In this document: positions 1 to 10,984 of the stretch, piece after piece
Position numbering within the stretch: the first letter of the stretch is position 1
Layout of the letters: each line of letters begins with the position of its first letter
Translations under genes and position numbers: made by a program
Notes under the pieces: generated by a model
The model's input: the letters and a program-made list of their open reading frames with translations, nothing else
Told to the model about the DNA's origin: nothing
Databases searched by the model: none
DNA from: Lithobates sylvaticus
Lineage: Eukaryota; Chordata; Amphibia; Anura; Ranidae
DNA: 64,000 nucleotides
NCBI GenBank assembly: GCA_028564925.1
Contig: CM053032.1
Span: 122,779,490-122,843,489, forward strand
Direction: 5' to 3'

Positions 1-526
1 AGAGATCAAATCACTAGCAGCGAATTTAGCAAAAGTACCAATCAACATTGTAAATATAAGGGCACTTTTATATATGGCTCTTGCCACTACTGCCGGTATA
101 TGGCAGTAGAAAAAAATCCAATCTTACCTAACGGTGAGAGATTCCTAGCGAAACACTTCGCAAATTGTAAGACCCTAGGGGTAATCTACCTTTTGACATG
201 TGAATGTTCTTATGTTGGAAAAACCAAGTTGGAGTTTTGGAAACGTGCTTATAGACACATACATAGCATGCAGACCTGTAACCCCCGATCTCCCTCTAGG
301 TCGGCATGTCAGTACTGTACACATGGGCAAATTTCCGAAAATTACATTTTTAATTTTGGATCGTGTACACCCCAACCCAAGAGGAGGAGACTGCAACAAG
401 TCCCTCCTCCAACTTGAATCCAGATGGATCCATAGACTCCGGGCCACCCAGGCACCAGGACTAAACGAATCCATCTGGTTCAAACCATTCTTGGATGGCT
501 TCTCCTCTGGAGGCATGGAAAAATAA
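1..526 (+). pseudogene. PLE GIY-YIG endonuclease domain (decayed)
   Basis: Frame 1 is open from the first base to 417 and enters from outside the window, so no start is assigned. It shows a Cys pair (GSCHYCRYM, about 82-108), then HFANC and the GIY-YIG core GVIYLLTCECSYVGKT (about 178-225), followed by the R..H helix. The expected C-terminal block continues in frame 2 from about 340 to 526: a D.V.P.PRGGD motif, then ES.WIH.L.....GLNES. This order (Cys knuckle, GIY-YIG, RGGD, GLNE) is diagnostic for PLE endonucleases, which nick the target for reverse transcription. The frame change near 340-400 means this copy is dead. Confidence 0.8.
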
Positions 527-1840
527 ACGCCAACTAAAAACATCCATTCCAACATGTTAAGATCCTTATCCACATTTTACTATTTAACAAATCTGTGCTA
601 ATGTCCTACCGACTGGCACTATACGACCCTCTAGCTAAGCCGGATTAATTGTGTTTTTCTCTATGCGATCGCTACTATCCCATATAAAGGTTTTTCCAAA
701 CCATATGTGACTACTAGGGATGAGCCGAACACCCCCCCGTTCGGCTCGCACCAGAACCCGCGAACGGACCTAAAGTCCGTGCGAGCTTTAGAACCCTATT
801 AGTTATAATGGATGCGAACGTTCAAAATTAAAAGTGCTAATTTTAAAGGCTAATATGCATGTTAATGTCATAAAAAGTGTTTGGGGACCTGGGTCCTGCC
901 CCAGGGGACATGTATCAATGCAAATTTTTTTTTTTAAAAACGGCCGTTTTTTTTCAGGAGCAGTGATTTTAATAATGCTTAAATTGAAACAATAAAAGTG
1001 TAATATTCCTTTAAATTTCGTACCTGGGGGGTGTCTATAGTATGCATGTAAAGGGGCGCATGTTTCCCGGGTTTAGAACTGTCTCTGCGCAAAGTGTCAT
1101 TTTTGAAAGTAAAAAAGCTATTTAAAATCACTCGCGGCTAATGTTAATTCACGGCTCCCGTAACACAGAGAACAGTGATTCATTGAAACTCATTCATAAA
1201 AAAAAGTCATTGATAAAAAATAAAAAAAATGAAAAAAAAAAAGCGTAGGGGTCCCCCCAAATTCAATAACCAGGCCCTTCAGGTCTGGGATGGATATTAA
1301 GGGGAACCCCAGCCAAAAAAAAATGGCGTAGGGTCCCCCTCAAAATCCATACCAGACCCTTGAGGTCTGGTATGGATTTTAAGGGGAACCCTAGCCAAAA
1401 AAAATGGCGTGGGGTCCCCCTCAAAATCCATACCAGACCCTTATCCGAGCACGCAACCTGGCAGGCCGCAGGAAAAGAGGGGGGACGAGAGCGGCCCCCC
1501 CTCCCGCCTGAACCGTACCAGGCCACATGCCCTCAACATTGGGAGGATGCTTTGGGGGTCTAAGACCCCCAAAGCACCTTGTCCCCATGTTGATGAGGGC
1601 AAGGGCCTCTTCCCCACAACCGTGCCCGGTGGTTGTGGGGGTCTGCGGGCGGGGGGCTTATCGGAATCTGGAAGCCCACTTTAACAAGGAGACCCCCAGA
1701 TCCCCCCCCCCCCCCTGTGTGAAATGGTAAGGGGGTACAAAAGTACCCCTACCATTTCACCAAAAAAGTGGCAAAAATGGTAAAAATGACAGGAGACAGT
1801 CTTTGACAATTCCTTTATTAAAATCTTCTTTCTTCTTTCT

Positions 1841-1951
1841 TCATCCTTCGGTTTCTTCATCTTCTCCTTCCGTCATCTTCTTCCATCTTCTTCTTCCATT
1901 TTCTTCTTCCTCCGATCCGCTTCTTCTTGCGCTGGCCTTCTCGTCCGGCAT
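1841..1951 (-). CDS. 36-codon charged micro-ORF, left arm of palindromic element
   Basis: A short ORF beginning MPDEKASARRSGSEEEENG and ending in a DEETEG stop. It is rich in Glu, Lys and Arg, with no hydrophobic segment. It lies downstream of the minus-strand TATA box, with AATAAA (1814-1819) just after the stop, so the arm has the form of a small gene. The same ORF recurs in the right arm and in two arms of the second element. I do not recognise the peptide. The GAA/AGA-rich sequence could equally be non-coding, so the CDS call is tentative. Confidence 0.3.
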   Translation of the reverse strand: MPDEKASARRSGSEEEENGRRRWKKMTEGEDEETEG

Positions 1952-2049
1952 CTTCTTCCGTCGGCGTCGGTGTCGGTGTCTCTGTCTCTTCTTGGGCCGC
2001 TCCGCGCAATGGGAGGCTCCCGCTGTGTGAGGCTCTGGTCCGTCTGACA

Positions 2050-2165
2050 GGTCTTTTATAACGGAGGGCACCTGACGTCATGGGGAAAGCCATAGGGAAT
2101 TCCCCATGACGACCACGTGCGTCAGAGGGGGCGGGGTCACCAGGTGCCCTCCATTATAAAAGACC
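2050..2165. promoter_or_regulatory. Divergent core promoter at the palindrome centre
   Basis: Two TATAAAAGAC boxes point outward: minus strand at 2055-2060, plus strand at 2155-2160. Between them lie a perfect CRE (TGACGTCA, 2073-2080), an E-box (CACGTG, about 2113) and a GC box (GGGGGCGGGG, near 2137). Both boxes are followed by the same leader (ACCTGTCAGACGG), so the two arms would make near-identical RNAs in opposite directions. This is read from sequence only. Confidence 0.5.
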
Positions 2166-2275
2166 TGTCAGACGGACCGGAGCCTCACACAGCGGGAGCC
2201 TCCCATTGAGCGGAGCGGCCCAAGAAGAGACAGAGACACCGACACCGACACCGACGCCGACGCCGACGGAAGAAG

Positions 2276-2386
2276 ATGCCGGACGAGAAGGCCAGCGCAA
2301 GAAGAAGCGGATCGGAGGAAGAAGAAAATGGAAGAAGAAGATGGAAGAAGATGACGGAAGGAGAAGATGAAAAAACCAAAGGATGA
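2276..2386 (+). CDS. 36-codon charged micro-ORF, right arm of palindromic element
   Basis: The mirror copy of the left-arm ORF: same start (MPDEKASARRSGSEEEENG), same length, ending DEKTKG. It differs from its twin at only two residues. The plus-strand TATA box lies about 115 bases upstream and AATAAA at 2408-2413 follows the stop. The start ATG sits after a (CCGACA/CCGACG) repeat and is a plausible first ATG of the transcript. Function unknown; it may be a by-product of a purine-rich tract. Confidence 0.3.
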   Translation: MPDEKASARRSGSEEEENGRRRWKKMTEGEDEKTKG

Positions 2387-3284
2387 AGAAAGAAGAAAGA
2401 AGATTTTAATAAAGGAATTGTCAAAGACTGTCTCCTGTCATTTTTACAATTTTTGCCACTTTTTTGGTGAAATGGTAGGGGTACTTTTGTACCCCCTTAC
2501 CATTTCACACAGGGGGGGGGCGGGATCTGGGGGTCCCCTTGTTAAAGGGGGCTTCCAGATTCCGATAAGCCCCCCGCCCGCAGACCCCCACAACCACCGG
2601 GCCTGGTTGTGGGGAAGAGGCCCTTGTCCTCATCAACATGGGGACAAGGTGCTTTGGGGGTCTTAGACCCCCAAAGCATCCTCCCAATGTTGAGGGCATG
2701 TGGCCTGGTACGGTTCAGGCGGGAGGGGGGGCCGCTCTCGTCCCCCCCCCTCTTTTCCTGCGGCCTGCCAGGTTGCGTGCTCGGATAAGGGTCTGGTATG
2801 GATTTTGAGGGGGACCCCACGCCATTTTTTTTGGCTAGGGTTCCCCTTAAAATCCATACCAGACCTCAAGGGTCTGGTATGGATTTTGAGGGGGACCCTA
2901 CGCCATTTTTTTTTTTTTTTTTGGCTGGGGTCCCCCTTAATATCCATCCCAGACCTGAAGGGCCTGGTTATTGAATTTGGGGGGACCCCTACGCTTTATT
3001 ATTGTTTTTTATTAATGAATGACAGCTCTCTGTGTTACAGGAGCCATCAATTCATTAGCCGCGAGTGCTTTTAAATAGATTTTTTCCTGCAAAAATGACA
3101 CTTTTTTGCAGGGAAAGTTCTAAGCACAGGAAACCTGCCCCCTTCACAGGCCACCTATAGACACCCCCCAGATGTGATACTGCAATGCTGTTCTAACAGC
3201 ACGCACACACATATCCCCAGAAATAAAGCACATATTGTCAGCAGCACACTGACACGCTGACACTGTGAGTGAAACATAATATGC

Positions 3285-3307
3285 GAGGCCGCCGCCGCGG
3301 CGGCCTC
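3285..3307. repeat. Perfect GC hairpin
   Basis: GAGGCCGCCGCCGCGGCGGCCTC is almost wholly self-complementary and consists only of G and C apart from the end pairs. It lies near the right end of the palindromic element and is probably one of its subterminal hairpins. Confidence 0.7.
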
Positions 3308-4179
3308 TTAAACCGTGGGGCGTGTATTAAAGCCCCTGAGCTATAATTGGCTACAGGCATCCTGCCTGTAGCCAATTATGGCTCTCCTCGCTGCCGGCGC
3401 TGTGATTGGCCAAGCATGCGGGGTCACAGTGCATGCTTGGCCAATCATCAGCCAGCATTGCACTGCGCGGGCCGGAATGCATTGCGGGGCCGCTCGCATC
3501 ACACGAATTTGATGCGAGCGGCCCCAATAGTTCTGGGCTCGCCGAGCGAGCGAACGCCCGGTGCTCGATTCGAACATGGGTTCGAATCGAACACCGGGCC
3601 CATCCTTAGTGACTACTATCCACCTGTACAAATGTTTAATGATTGGGTACTATACTGTATAAATACCACAATTTATGAACTTGACATGATGAATGTTTTT
3701 GTTTTTTCCTCTTTGTATGAAACGCTCTTTAAAAACCAATGTAACTGTCATCTGTACGGAAAAAGTTGACCGATATATATTCTGGCATTATGGAGCATTT
3801 TCAATCTCCATATATGATATGACAAAGATCTATTTACATAATGACATATTTTCTGTGACAATGCAATTTCTGTATTTATATTTAATATATAATACACTGC
3901 AATGAAAATGATTATGCACTTATCAGCATTTCTCTCTGTGAATTAGAGATCAAATTATTTTGACAAAATCTGATATATTCACCACCCTTTACTAGCAGAT
4001 ATGGTTTACCTCTGCTTGACAACAAAACTAAATATGTCTTTTGTATAACCGCCTCTGTATTTCTCCCATATCCATAGTTTCCAGAATTTTTCGAGCTGCC
4101 GCTCTCTGGGCTGGTGGGCTGCTTTGCGGGGAAGCCCGGCACGTTAGCCGCCCACCTTAATAGGCGGTGCAGCGTCTTG

Positions 4180-4600
4180 TGGGGGTGGTGGGACGTCCCG
4201 GCGTCCTCCCCTCCACTCCAGCCTCTCATGCGGACATGCGCGGTCCGCCGATGGAGCCATGACATCCATCGTGCTCCTCCCAGCGGACCTGCGCAGTACG
4301 CTTGTTGAAGCCCTACGTGCCGGCGAGAGACCTGGGCGTGGCCGCGTGACGTAGCGCGACCTGATTGGTCGCGCGGGAACGTGACCGCGCGCAGGCCACT
4401 CGGGGGGCCAGCGTCATCGAGGCCCTTCTCCTCCCCCCCATCAGACACAGCTGTTTTGAAGACAGCTGATTGGGGGCGGGAGATTTAAAAGTCCACACAG
4501 CCCTAACACTCAACATTGGCGTCCTTTGCACGCCGAAGGATTGAGCGGCTGGCGTTGTCAACAACACTCTTACCATTAGAAATCTTACAAGGTATGTTTC
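4180..4600 (+). promoter_or_regulatory. Promoter-like GC-rich block in PLE tail
   Basis: A CpG-rich stretch in an AT-rich neighbourhood contains TGACGTA (4347), an inverted CCAAT box (ATTGG, 4364), a GC box (GGGGGCGGGA, from about 4472) and a TATA-like TTTAAAA (4484-4490), all in order. About 100 bases later there is a good splice donor (AAGGTATGT, donor GT at 4592). PLE terminal repeats are known to hold promoters and introns, so I read it as the PLE promoter. No transcript evidence is available here. Confidence 0.5.
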
Positions 4601-5704
4601 TTTCAATGCATAGATTTGATGCCATATCCAGTCATACCCTGTTCAGTTACATTTCAGCACTGTTGCTACTTCAACAGTGCTGCCATATCTCTGTGTCCTT
4701 TACATGCCTCTTTATATGCTAACTTTGGTTTACTTGTCACAAGAATTACCAGATCTTTTGGCTGCTTTTTTATGGCACCTTCCCTAACCCAGGGATTCCT
4801 TTCAATATTGAAAGCCCTGAGGGAGTATCTCTCCTGACATTAAGAGCCATATACGGCATGTTTGCAACAACTTAACCTGTTGTATACTCTCTACAACACC
4901 CTACATATAGACTGTTTGATAGGCACCCAATATTACTATATAGCAAACGTATATTTAAAATCTAAAAAACAATAAATATAAAATACTTTAATTATAAAAG
5001 CCTTATCATATGACCCAAAAAAATTCCTAAATTTTAATAGATCAGTTTACATAGAAGTACTATATCTACATTTCAATCTCCTTGCAGATTGCTGTCACAC
5101 CCACAAGACCTCTTTGGCTTTAGCCACTTTGGGTGGATTCCAGGGGACAGGTATTATTCAACCATAGATTTTTACTCTATACATTGGACCTATATACGAT
5201 GCTATAATATGACTATTTTTCTCCCACAAAGGACCTCGGTATTATTAACTGACCCCAGCAACCCCGCTTTGCATGCTTCTGATCCCGCTTGCGGCAGCTC
5301 AATAACATCATATCTTTCTGGACAAGGGCTCTCTAGCTATCTAGAGAATCCTTTCAAAAAAATCTTGGCTTAAACACCCAATTGAATTTGTTGCTTCGGT
5401 TTGGACCCCAACACAGAGAGTGCTGAAACCAGTGAAAAAAAATGCTCTTTGTTTTTAATATGATGAAACTTTTCCAATCAATATAAGACACACACATGTA
5501 AGTCTTTGTCATTTACATCCATTCTGCCTTTTAGAGTATAGTATTCTTGCTTTTTGTTATCCTTATGACCTTTTTCCACCCATCATATGCCTCTTGCCTC
5601 TTTCCATTTTGCATTAATTCTCTTGCCATACTGCAATTATATGTAATGTTATACTAAAATTGCATTTTCTATATCTAAAATTAAGGTCCACATCTGGTAT
5701 TTAT

Positions 5705-5749
5705 GACCCCTGAAGAAGGAGGATACTTCTCTCCGAAACGCGCCGGGTC
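5705..5749 (+). ncRNA. Hammerhead-ribozyme-like motif in PLE tail
   Basis: The order matches a minimal type I hammerhead. Stem I 5' strand GACCC (5705-5709) is followed by box CTGAAGA (5710-5716), one extra A, stem II GGAG (5718-5721), a loop, CTCC (5731-5734), box GAAA (5735-5738), a short CGCGCC hairpin region, and stem I 3' strand GGGTC (5745-5749). Stem I pairs 5/5 and stem II 4/4. Hammerheads with very short stem III are known from PLEs. The extra A and the C where U16.1 is expected suggest weakened or lost activity. Confidence 0.6.
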
Positions 5750-5949
5750 TGATATCATACATTATATTGATGCAACCTTTTTATTGTAAATTTTGTGTGT
5801 AAACCTTTAAATACCTTTTTATAATTCTTTTTTGATCTATTATAAATAAACCTTTTTTGCTATTATACACATTGTAATAATTTGGGTAAAACTTAGTAGT
5901 GCCTATAAAGTCCACAAACAAGGGGAAAATCATATACTTTTTTCTTCTA

Positions 5950-8900
5950 TCATTATTTGGATGCGGCACACAGATCTCCAACCCTCCCTTTGTGTGCAAA
6001 CCAGCTGACCTAACCAAACCCTTTCCCTGCACAACCGAGTGGGGGACAAAATCAGGTGTGCACTGCGCAATGCCATCTGTGGCAAGGTCCACCTAACTAC
6101 GGATGCGTGGACCAGTAAGCACGGTCAGGGGCGTTATATCTCCCTAACAGCACACTGGGCAAATGTAGTGGCGGCTGGGCCTGAGGCGGATAGCAGTTTG
6201 GCGCATGTCCTTCCACCACCGAGGATTGCAGGGCACTTCAGTTTACCTCCTGTTGCTAACTCCTCCTACTCCGCCTCCTCATCCTCTACCGCCTCCTCAT
6301 CCGGTCAGCGTAACACCTTCACCACCAACTTCAGCACAGCCAGGGCTAAACGACAGCAGGCAGTTTTAAAACTTTCCTGTTTGGGGGAAAAACCCCACAC
6401 CGTGCAGGAGTTGTGGAGGGACATGGAACAACAGACCGATGAGTGGTTGGTGGCAGTGAGCCTCAAGCCCGGCCTGGTGGTGTGCGATAATGGGCGAAAT
6501 CTCGTAGCAGCTCTGGGCCTTGCCGGTTTGATGCATATCCCTTGCCTGGCGCATGTGCTGAACTTGGTGGTCCAGAGGTTCCTTAAGAATTACCCCGATA
6601 TGCCAGAGCTGCTGCAGAAAGTGCGGGCCATCTGTGCGCCCTTTCGGCGTTCTCATCCTGCTGCTGCTCGCCTGTCAGCGCTGCAGCGTAACTTCGGCCT
6701 TCCCGCTCACCGTCTCATATGTGACGTGCCCACAAGGTGGAACTCCACCTTGCACATGCTTGCCAGACTGTGCGAGCAGCAGCAGGCGATAGTGGAGTTT
6801 CAGCTGCAGCACGCACGCGTGAGTCGCTCTGCGGAACAGCACCACTTCACCGCCAATAACTGGGCCTCCATGTGAGACCTGTGTGCCTTGTTGCGCTGTT
6901 TCGAGTACTCCACCAACATGGCCAGTGCAGATGACGCCGTTCTCAGCGTTACTATCCCAGTTTTATGCCTCCTTGAAAAAACTCTTCAGGCGATGATTGA
7001 AGAGGATGTGGCACAGGATGAGGAGGAGGAGGAGGAGGAGGAGGAGGAGGAAGAGGGTTAATTTCCAAGGCTTTCAGGGCAGTCATTTACAAGTGGCTAC
7101 GAGGGTGGGTTCCTGCACCAACAAGCGCCAGGTACACAATTGTCTGGCAGCAAGGGCACAGTTCAGGAGGATGACGAGGTGGAGGATGAGGAGGAGATGG
7201 AGGAGGAGGAGGAACCATGTTCACAGCAGGGTGGCACCCAGACCAGCTCATGTCCATCACTGGTGCGTGGCTGGGGGGATACAGAGGACACAGACGATAC
7301 ACCTCCCACAGAGGACAGCTTTTCCTTGCCTCTGGGCAGCCTGGCACACATGAGCGATTACATGCTGCAGTGTCTCCGCAACGACCGCCGAGTTGCCCAC
7401 ATTTTAACTGGTGCTGATTATTGGGTGGCCACCCTGCTGGATCCCCGTTACAAGGACAACGTGCCGTCCTTAATTACCTCACTGGAACGCGATCGTAAGA
7501 TGCGCGAGTACAAGCGCACGCTGGTAGACGCGCTGCTGGTGGCATTCCCACTTGGAAGCGGGGGTATGGTGGAAGCACAAGACCAAGGCAGAGGAGGAGG
7601 AAGAGGTCGCCAACGCAGCTGGGGCACCACCAGCACCTCGGAAGGCAGGGTTAGCATAGACGGAATGTGAAAAAGCTTTGTCAGCACGCCACAACAACCA
7701 GCACCACCAGCTGAGATGGAACGTCTTAGCAGGAGGCAGCATTTCACCAACATGGTGAAGCAGTATGTGTGCACACGCCTACACGTACTGCAAGATGGGT
7801 CTGCCCCCTTCAACTTCTGGGTCTCCAAATTGGGCACATGGCCTGAGCTTGCCCTTAACGCCTTGGAGGTGCTGGCCTGCCCTGCCGCCAGTGTATTATC
7901 TGAACGTGTATTTAGCACGGCAGGGGGCGTTATCACAGACAAGCGCAGCCGCCTGTCCAGAGCCAATGTGGACAAGCTCACGTTCATTAAAATGAACCAG
8001 GCATGGATCCCACAGGACTTGGCCGTACCTTGTGCAGAATAGACACATATACCGTTGTTCTGACGAAAACTGTCTTGCTATCGGATAGTGTCCGGCCACT
8101 TACTGCGCAGGTGCAGTGCTTGCGCAGTACGGAGGACAAGGAGATTCACAAAATCTCCAAAGATGAACGTCGCCTGCGCAGTGAGTGCAGGTTCAAGCCC
8201 GACCATCCAAGTGGACATACAGTAGCACATAGTAACAGGGCCCCTCACGGGCTCGCTTGGCTAGGCTTCAACCTCGGATGATGTGGCTTGAACCTGGAGT
8301 CACCGCACATCGTCTTCGGAGAGTTTCAAAATCCCCTTGTCCTACGTACTGAGCAAGCGCAGTACAGGGCGGACACTATGCGACGGGGGACAGAATTCGA
8401 CACATCATTCACCACTAGCCTTACCCAGCCATTGTTGTATTTTTGAACCAGTGCTGGCTACCTCGTCCTCCTCCACCGCCGCTTCCACCTACACCGCCAC
8501 ATCCACCGCCACCTCAACCTCCTACTCCATTTGAATTTCGTCCTCCTAGGTCAAGATTATAATTTTTTCATTTTTTTTTAATTTCCAAGTATTTTATTTT
8601 CCCACTATCTTATCCATTAAATTGAATATTTTTTTCCAGAAAGTGCGTATTCTGGGGTATTCCCACCATATGTGCGGCATCGTGCCGTTGAGTTTCTGAG
8701 GTTCTTAATGACTTCCTGTACCTCTTCTGCTGAGAAGGGGGCCTCCAGCATTTTTTTTTTATTTTTTATTTTTTTTATGTTATTTTAAGTTATTTCCCTA
8801 TCCACATTTGTTTGCAGCTCACTTGCCATGCTCTTAACAACATTTTGTTGCCATTTGCAGCCCTCTAGCCCTTTCCATGACCTTTTTACAGCCATTTTAG

Positions 8901-9018
8901 TGTTCAAAAGTCCGGGTCCCCATTGACTTCAATGGGGTTCGGAGTTCGGGGTCAAGTTCGGGTCAAGTTCGGTCACGAACCCGGACTTTTTTCCGAAGTT
9001 CGGCCGAAACCGAACAAA
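5950..9018 (+). mobile_element. hAT transposon remnant with transposase gene
   Basis: This region holds a hAT transposase coding remnant (6030-8042) and about 970 bases of 3' sequence. The 3' part includes an inverted motif around AGTCCGGGTCCCCATTGACT and AAGTTCGGCCGAAACCGAAC (to 9018). The GTTCGGC/CCGAAC motif recalls the ends of the palindromic hAT-type element at 715, so a family link is possible but unproven. The 5' end is missing and the 3' terminus is cut where an L1 starts. Confidence 0.75.
6030..8042 (+). pseudogene. hAT transposase (BED finger missing, three in-frame stops)
   Basis: One frame covers the whole catalytic region: LTTDAWTS (first catalytic Asp area, about 6090), VVCDNGRNL, then CLAHVLNLVV with the C..H motif typical of hAT (about 6545), TRWNST (about 6735), ATLLDPRYK (about 7430) and the C-terminal dimerisation block around FSTAGGVITDKRSRLS (about 7910). 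The usual N-terminal BED zinc finger is absent, so the copy is 5'-truncated. In-frame stops lie at 6873-6875, 7059-7061 and 7668-7670, with no frameshift seen between them. A long Glu tract precedes the second stop. It is a dead copy, but the kept frame suggests moderate age. Confidence 0.85.
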
Positions 9019-10602
9019 AAATAAAATAAATTCCAGATGCTCCCAATCCCACTCCCAAAACAGTATCTGGGAAAATTAAAAGCCCTGATCATGAACTTCG
9101 TGTGGAAACACAAAAAACACAGAACTTCATTGCAAATCTTAAAACAAGACAAAAGCCTAGGCGGCTTAGCAGTCCCGGACATCGAGAGTTATTATTACTT
9201 AGAATTTCAGAATGGGGGAAAACGCACAGTAATAAAAGATGGGTTATTTTGGAAGAAGCACTTAGCGAAGCACAGCTGGGGAAGATTGTTTGGAATCCCC
9301 CAAAATTTAGGGCATTAGGAGAAAAAACGCATATAATTACACGGAACACATTTAAAATTTGGGATAAGATTTATAAAACTTTTAATAGGGTATATAATTC
9401 ACCTTTAATTGCACTAAAGAAGAATCTCTTTTTCCCACCAGGGAGAAAAGGGATAGGCGGAGATTGGATATTAAAGGATAATACACGTTTGGGGGAAGTA
9501 ATAAGTAAGGGTAAAGTTTTGGCACTACAGGAGTTACAGAGTAAAAATGAGGTGTTCACTATTGACGGATGGCGGTACCTCCAGTTGTGCCACTTCGTCA
9601 AATCGCTCCCCCTCCCCTTAAGGGATGCGGGCGATTTGACGAAGTTAGAGCGAATATTTACGGCAGAAAACTCTAAAAAGAGAATATCTAAAATATACAA
9701 ATTATTATTGGAGAATGACAGACCGGAGATACCGTCATACCTTAAGAAATGGGAGAGAGAATTTGGGGTACAATTAGATTTAGGCACGGTTAAGAAAATA
9801 CTAAAATTAGCCCATAGTTCGGCGGTCGATACAAAGACCGCAGAAATGAACTACAAGTGTATGGCCAGGTGGTATAGGACCCCAGATAAGTTAAACAAAT
9901 TCCAGGAGGATGCCTCGGCCAATTGCTGGAGGGGCTGTAAACAAAGAGGGACTATGGGCCACTTATGGTGGGAGTGTCAAAAAATAAAAAAATACTGGGA
10001 GACTATTTTAAAATATATCAAGGTAATAACAACCGTCGAGGTGAAAAACGATCCATGGGTTGTGTTGATGCATGCAACCCCGGGCGGAACTAGGCAATAT
10101 ATAGGCTCACTGGTCCCCCATCTTCTTAATGCCGCAAAAAGGGTGATCCCAATGAGGTGGATGGACCAAGAAAGTCCCCCCCTATGGGAATGGGTGGATG
10201 AGGTAGAAACCACATACACAATGGAGTGTCTAAAAAACTGTACAGAGGGGGAAAGGGAGGGAATGAAAGAAAAATGGGAGTGCTGGAGAAAATTCAAGAA
10301 AACTTGGAGCTATACAGAGGTTCTGAGGATTTAGCCGTAGTCATCTAGAAAGATAAGGTTAGATCAGTAAGATCTAGTCCTGTGAAAAAGAGGTTAACAG
10401 GGGAAATAGAGAAAAGGGGAAAAAAAAAAAAAAGCCTCAGTAGCGAAGTGTTCTTTTGAGAAAAGTATACCTTGGGCGATGGAAGTTAAAGGAGGGAAAA
10501 GAGTCCAAGTTAAAGAATTTTTTGTTGTGTCCACCTGTAACTGCCCACCCCTTTTTTGATGTGAATAAATGATTAAACTATTAAATAAAAAAAAAAAAAA
10601 AA
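9019..10602 (+). mobile_element. L1 retrotransposon, 5'-truncated (copy 1)
   Basis: The C-terminal third of L1 ORF2 followed by a 3' UTR and a poly(A) tract. The coding part starts near 9037 (QYLGKLKALIMNFVWKHKK), shifts frame near 9190-9200 and then stays open to 10334. It contains the Cys/His knuckle CWRGC...GHLWWEC (about 9925-9980) typical of the ORF2 C-terminus. AATAAA at about 10564 precedes the A-tract. The reverse transcriptase and endonuclease are absent, as expected for a truncated insertion. A possible weak duplication (GAACAAA near 9012 and 10606) is not convincing. Confidence 0.85.
9592..9645. repeat. 15-bp perfect inverted repeat inside L1 coding sequence
   Basis: ACTTCGTCAAATCGC (9592-9606) pairs exactly with GCGATTTGACGAAGT (9631-9645); the 24-base loop itself contains CCCTTAAGGG. 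Both arms are in frame and code for different residues. Confidence 0.9.
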
Positions 10603-10759
10603 GGGGAACAAACGAATAACCCTTAAGGGGTCAAAAGAAACATAAAACAATCCACAAATGATGCTAAGACAAAAAAGGGAGAGAGACGTGGGCGTAGCTG
10701 ACATTGTCCAATAAAAAGTTTTATCTGAAGTGGGAAAAAAAAAAAAAAAAAAAAAAAAG

Positions 10760-10984
10760 AATGGCCCAGTCAAAGTCCAGACCTAAATCCGATTGAGAAT
10801 CTGTGGCAAGACTTGAAAATTGCTGTTCACAGACGCTCTCCATCCAATCTGACAGAGCTTGAGCTATTTTGCAAATAAGAATGGGTAAAAATGTCACTCT
10901 CTAGATGTGCAAAGCTCGTAGAGACATGCCCAAAAATACTTGCAGCTGTAATTGCAGTAAAAAGGTGGTTCTACAAAGTATTGG
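10760..10984 (+). pseudogene. Tc1-like transposase C-terminus
   Basis: Translation gives [19 protein letters not shown], then R.P.NL.ELE.FC, an in-frame stop within the conserved EEW segment, and a terminal RWFYKVLA. This is the last catalytic region (with the Asn-Pro-Ile-Glu block) of vertebrate Tc1 transposases. An A-tract precedes it, so the 5' part of the element is lost. The element resumes at 16177 after a hAT insertion. Confidence 0.9.

Larger units (their letters stand above)
715..3608. mobile_element. Palindromic (fold-back) hAT-type element, copy 1
   Basis: A 2.9 kb insertion with 8-bp target duplication GTGACTAC on both sides and imperfect terminal repeats (TAGGGATGAGC left, TAAGGATGGGC right, read inward). 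Much of it is one long inverted repeat: sequence at about 1130-2060 returns reversed at about 2150-3070, centre near 2107. Each arm holds nested small hairpins, a GAA-rich tract, AATAAA and an outward TATA box near the centre. No transposase is encoded, so it is non-autonomous. The 8-bp duplication and TAGGG-type ends point to the hAT superfamily; the specific family name is unknown to me. Confidence 0.85.
1..5920 (+). mobile_element. Penelope-like element (PLE), 3' part, split by a hAT insertion
   Basis: The left edge of the window lies inside a plus-strand PLE. Coding sequence for the C-terminal GIY-YIG endonuclease runs from base 1 to about 526, followed by non-coding tail to about 5920. 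Bases 715-3608 are a later hAT-type insertion flanked by GTGACTAC (707-714 and 3609-3616). The tail holds a GC-rich promoter-like block (about 4100-4600), a hammerhead-like motif (5705-5749), AATAAA near 5844 and a short end resembling other vertebrate PLE 3' ends. PLEs often carry terminal repeats with promoters and ribozymes, which fits. The exact right boundary is uncertain by some tens of bases. Confidence 0.75.

Noticed and set aside
3560-3600. GGTTCGAATC resembling a tRNA B box
   Set aside because: No A box or cloverleaf at the right spacing; it belongs to the inverted end of the palindromic element.
3912-4606. Minus-strand open frames of 178 and 97 codons
   Set aside because: They lie over the CpG-rich PLE promoter block, lack domains and overlap each other in different frames.
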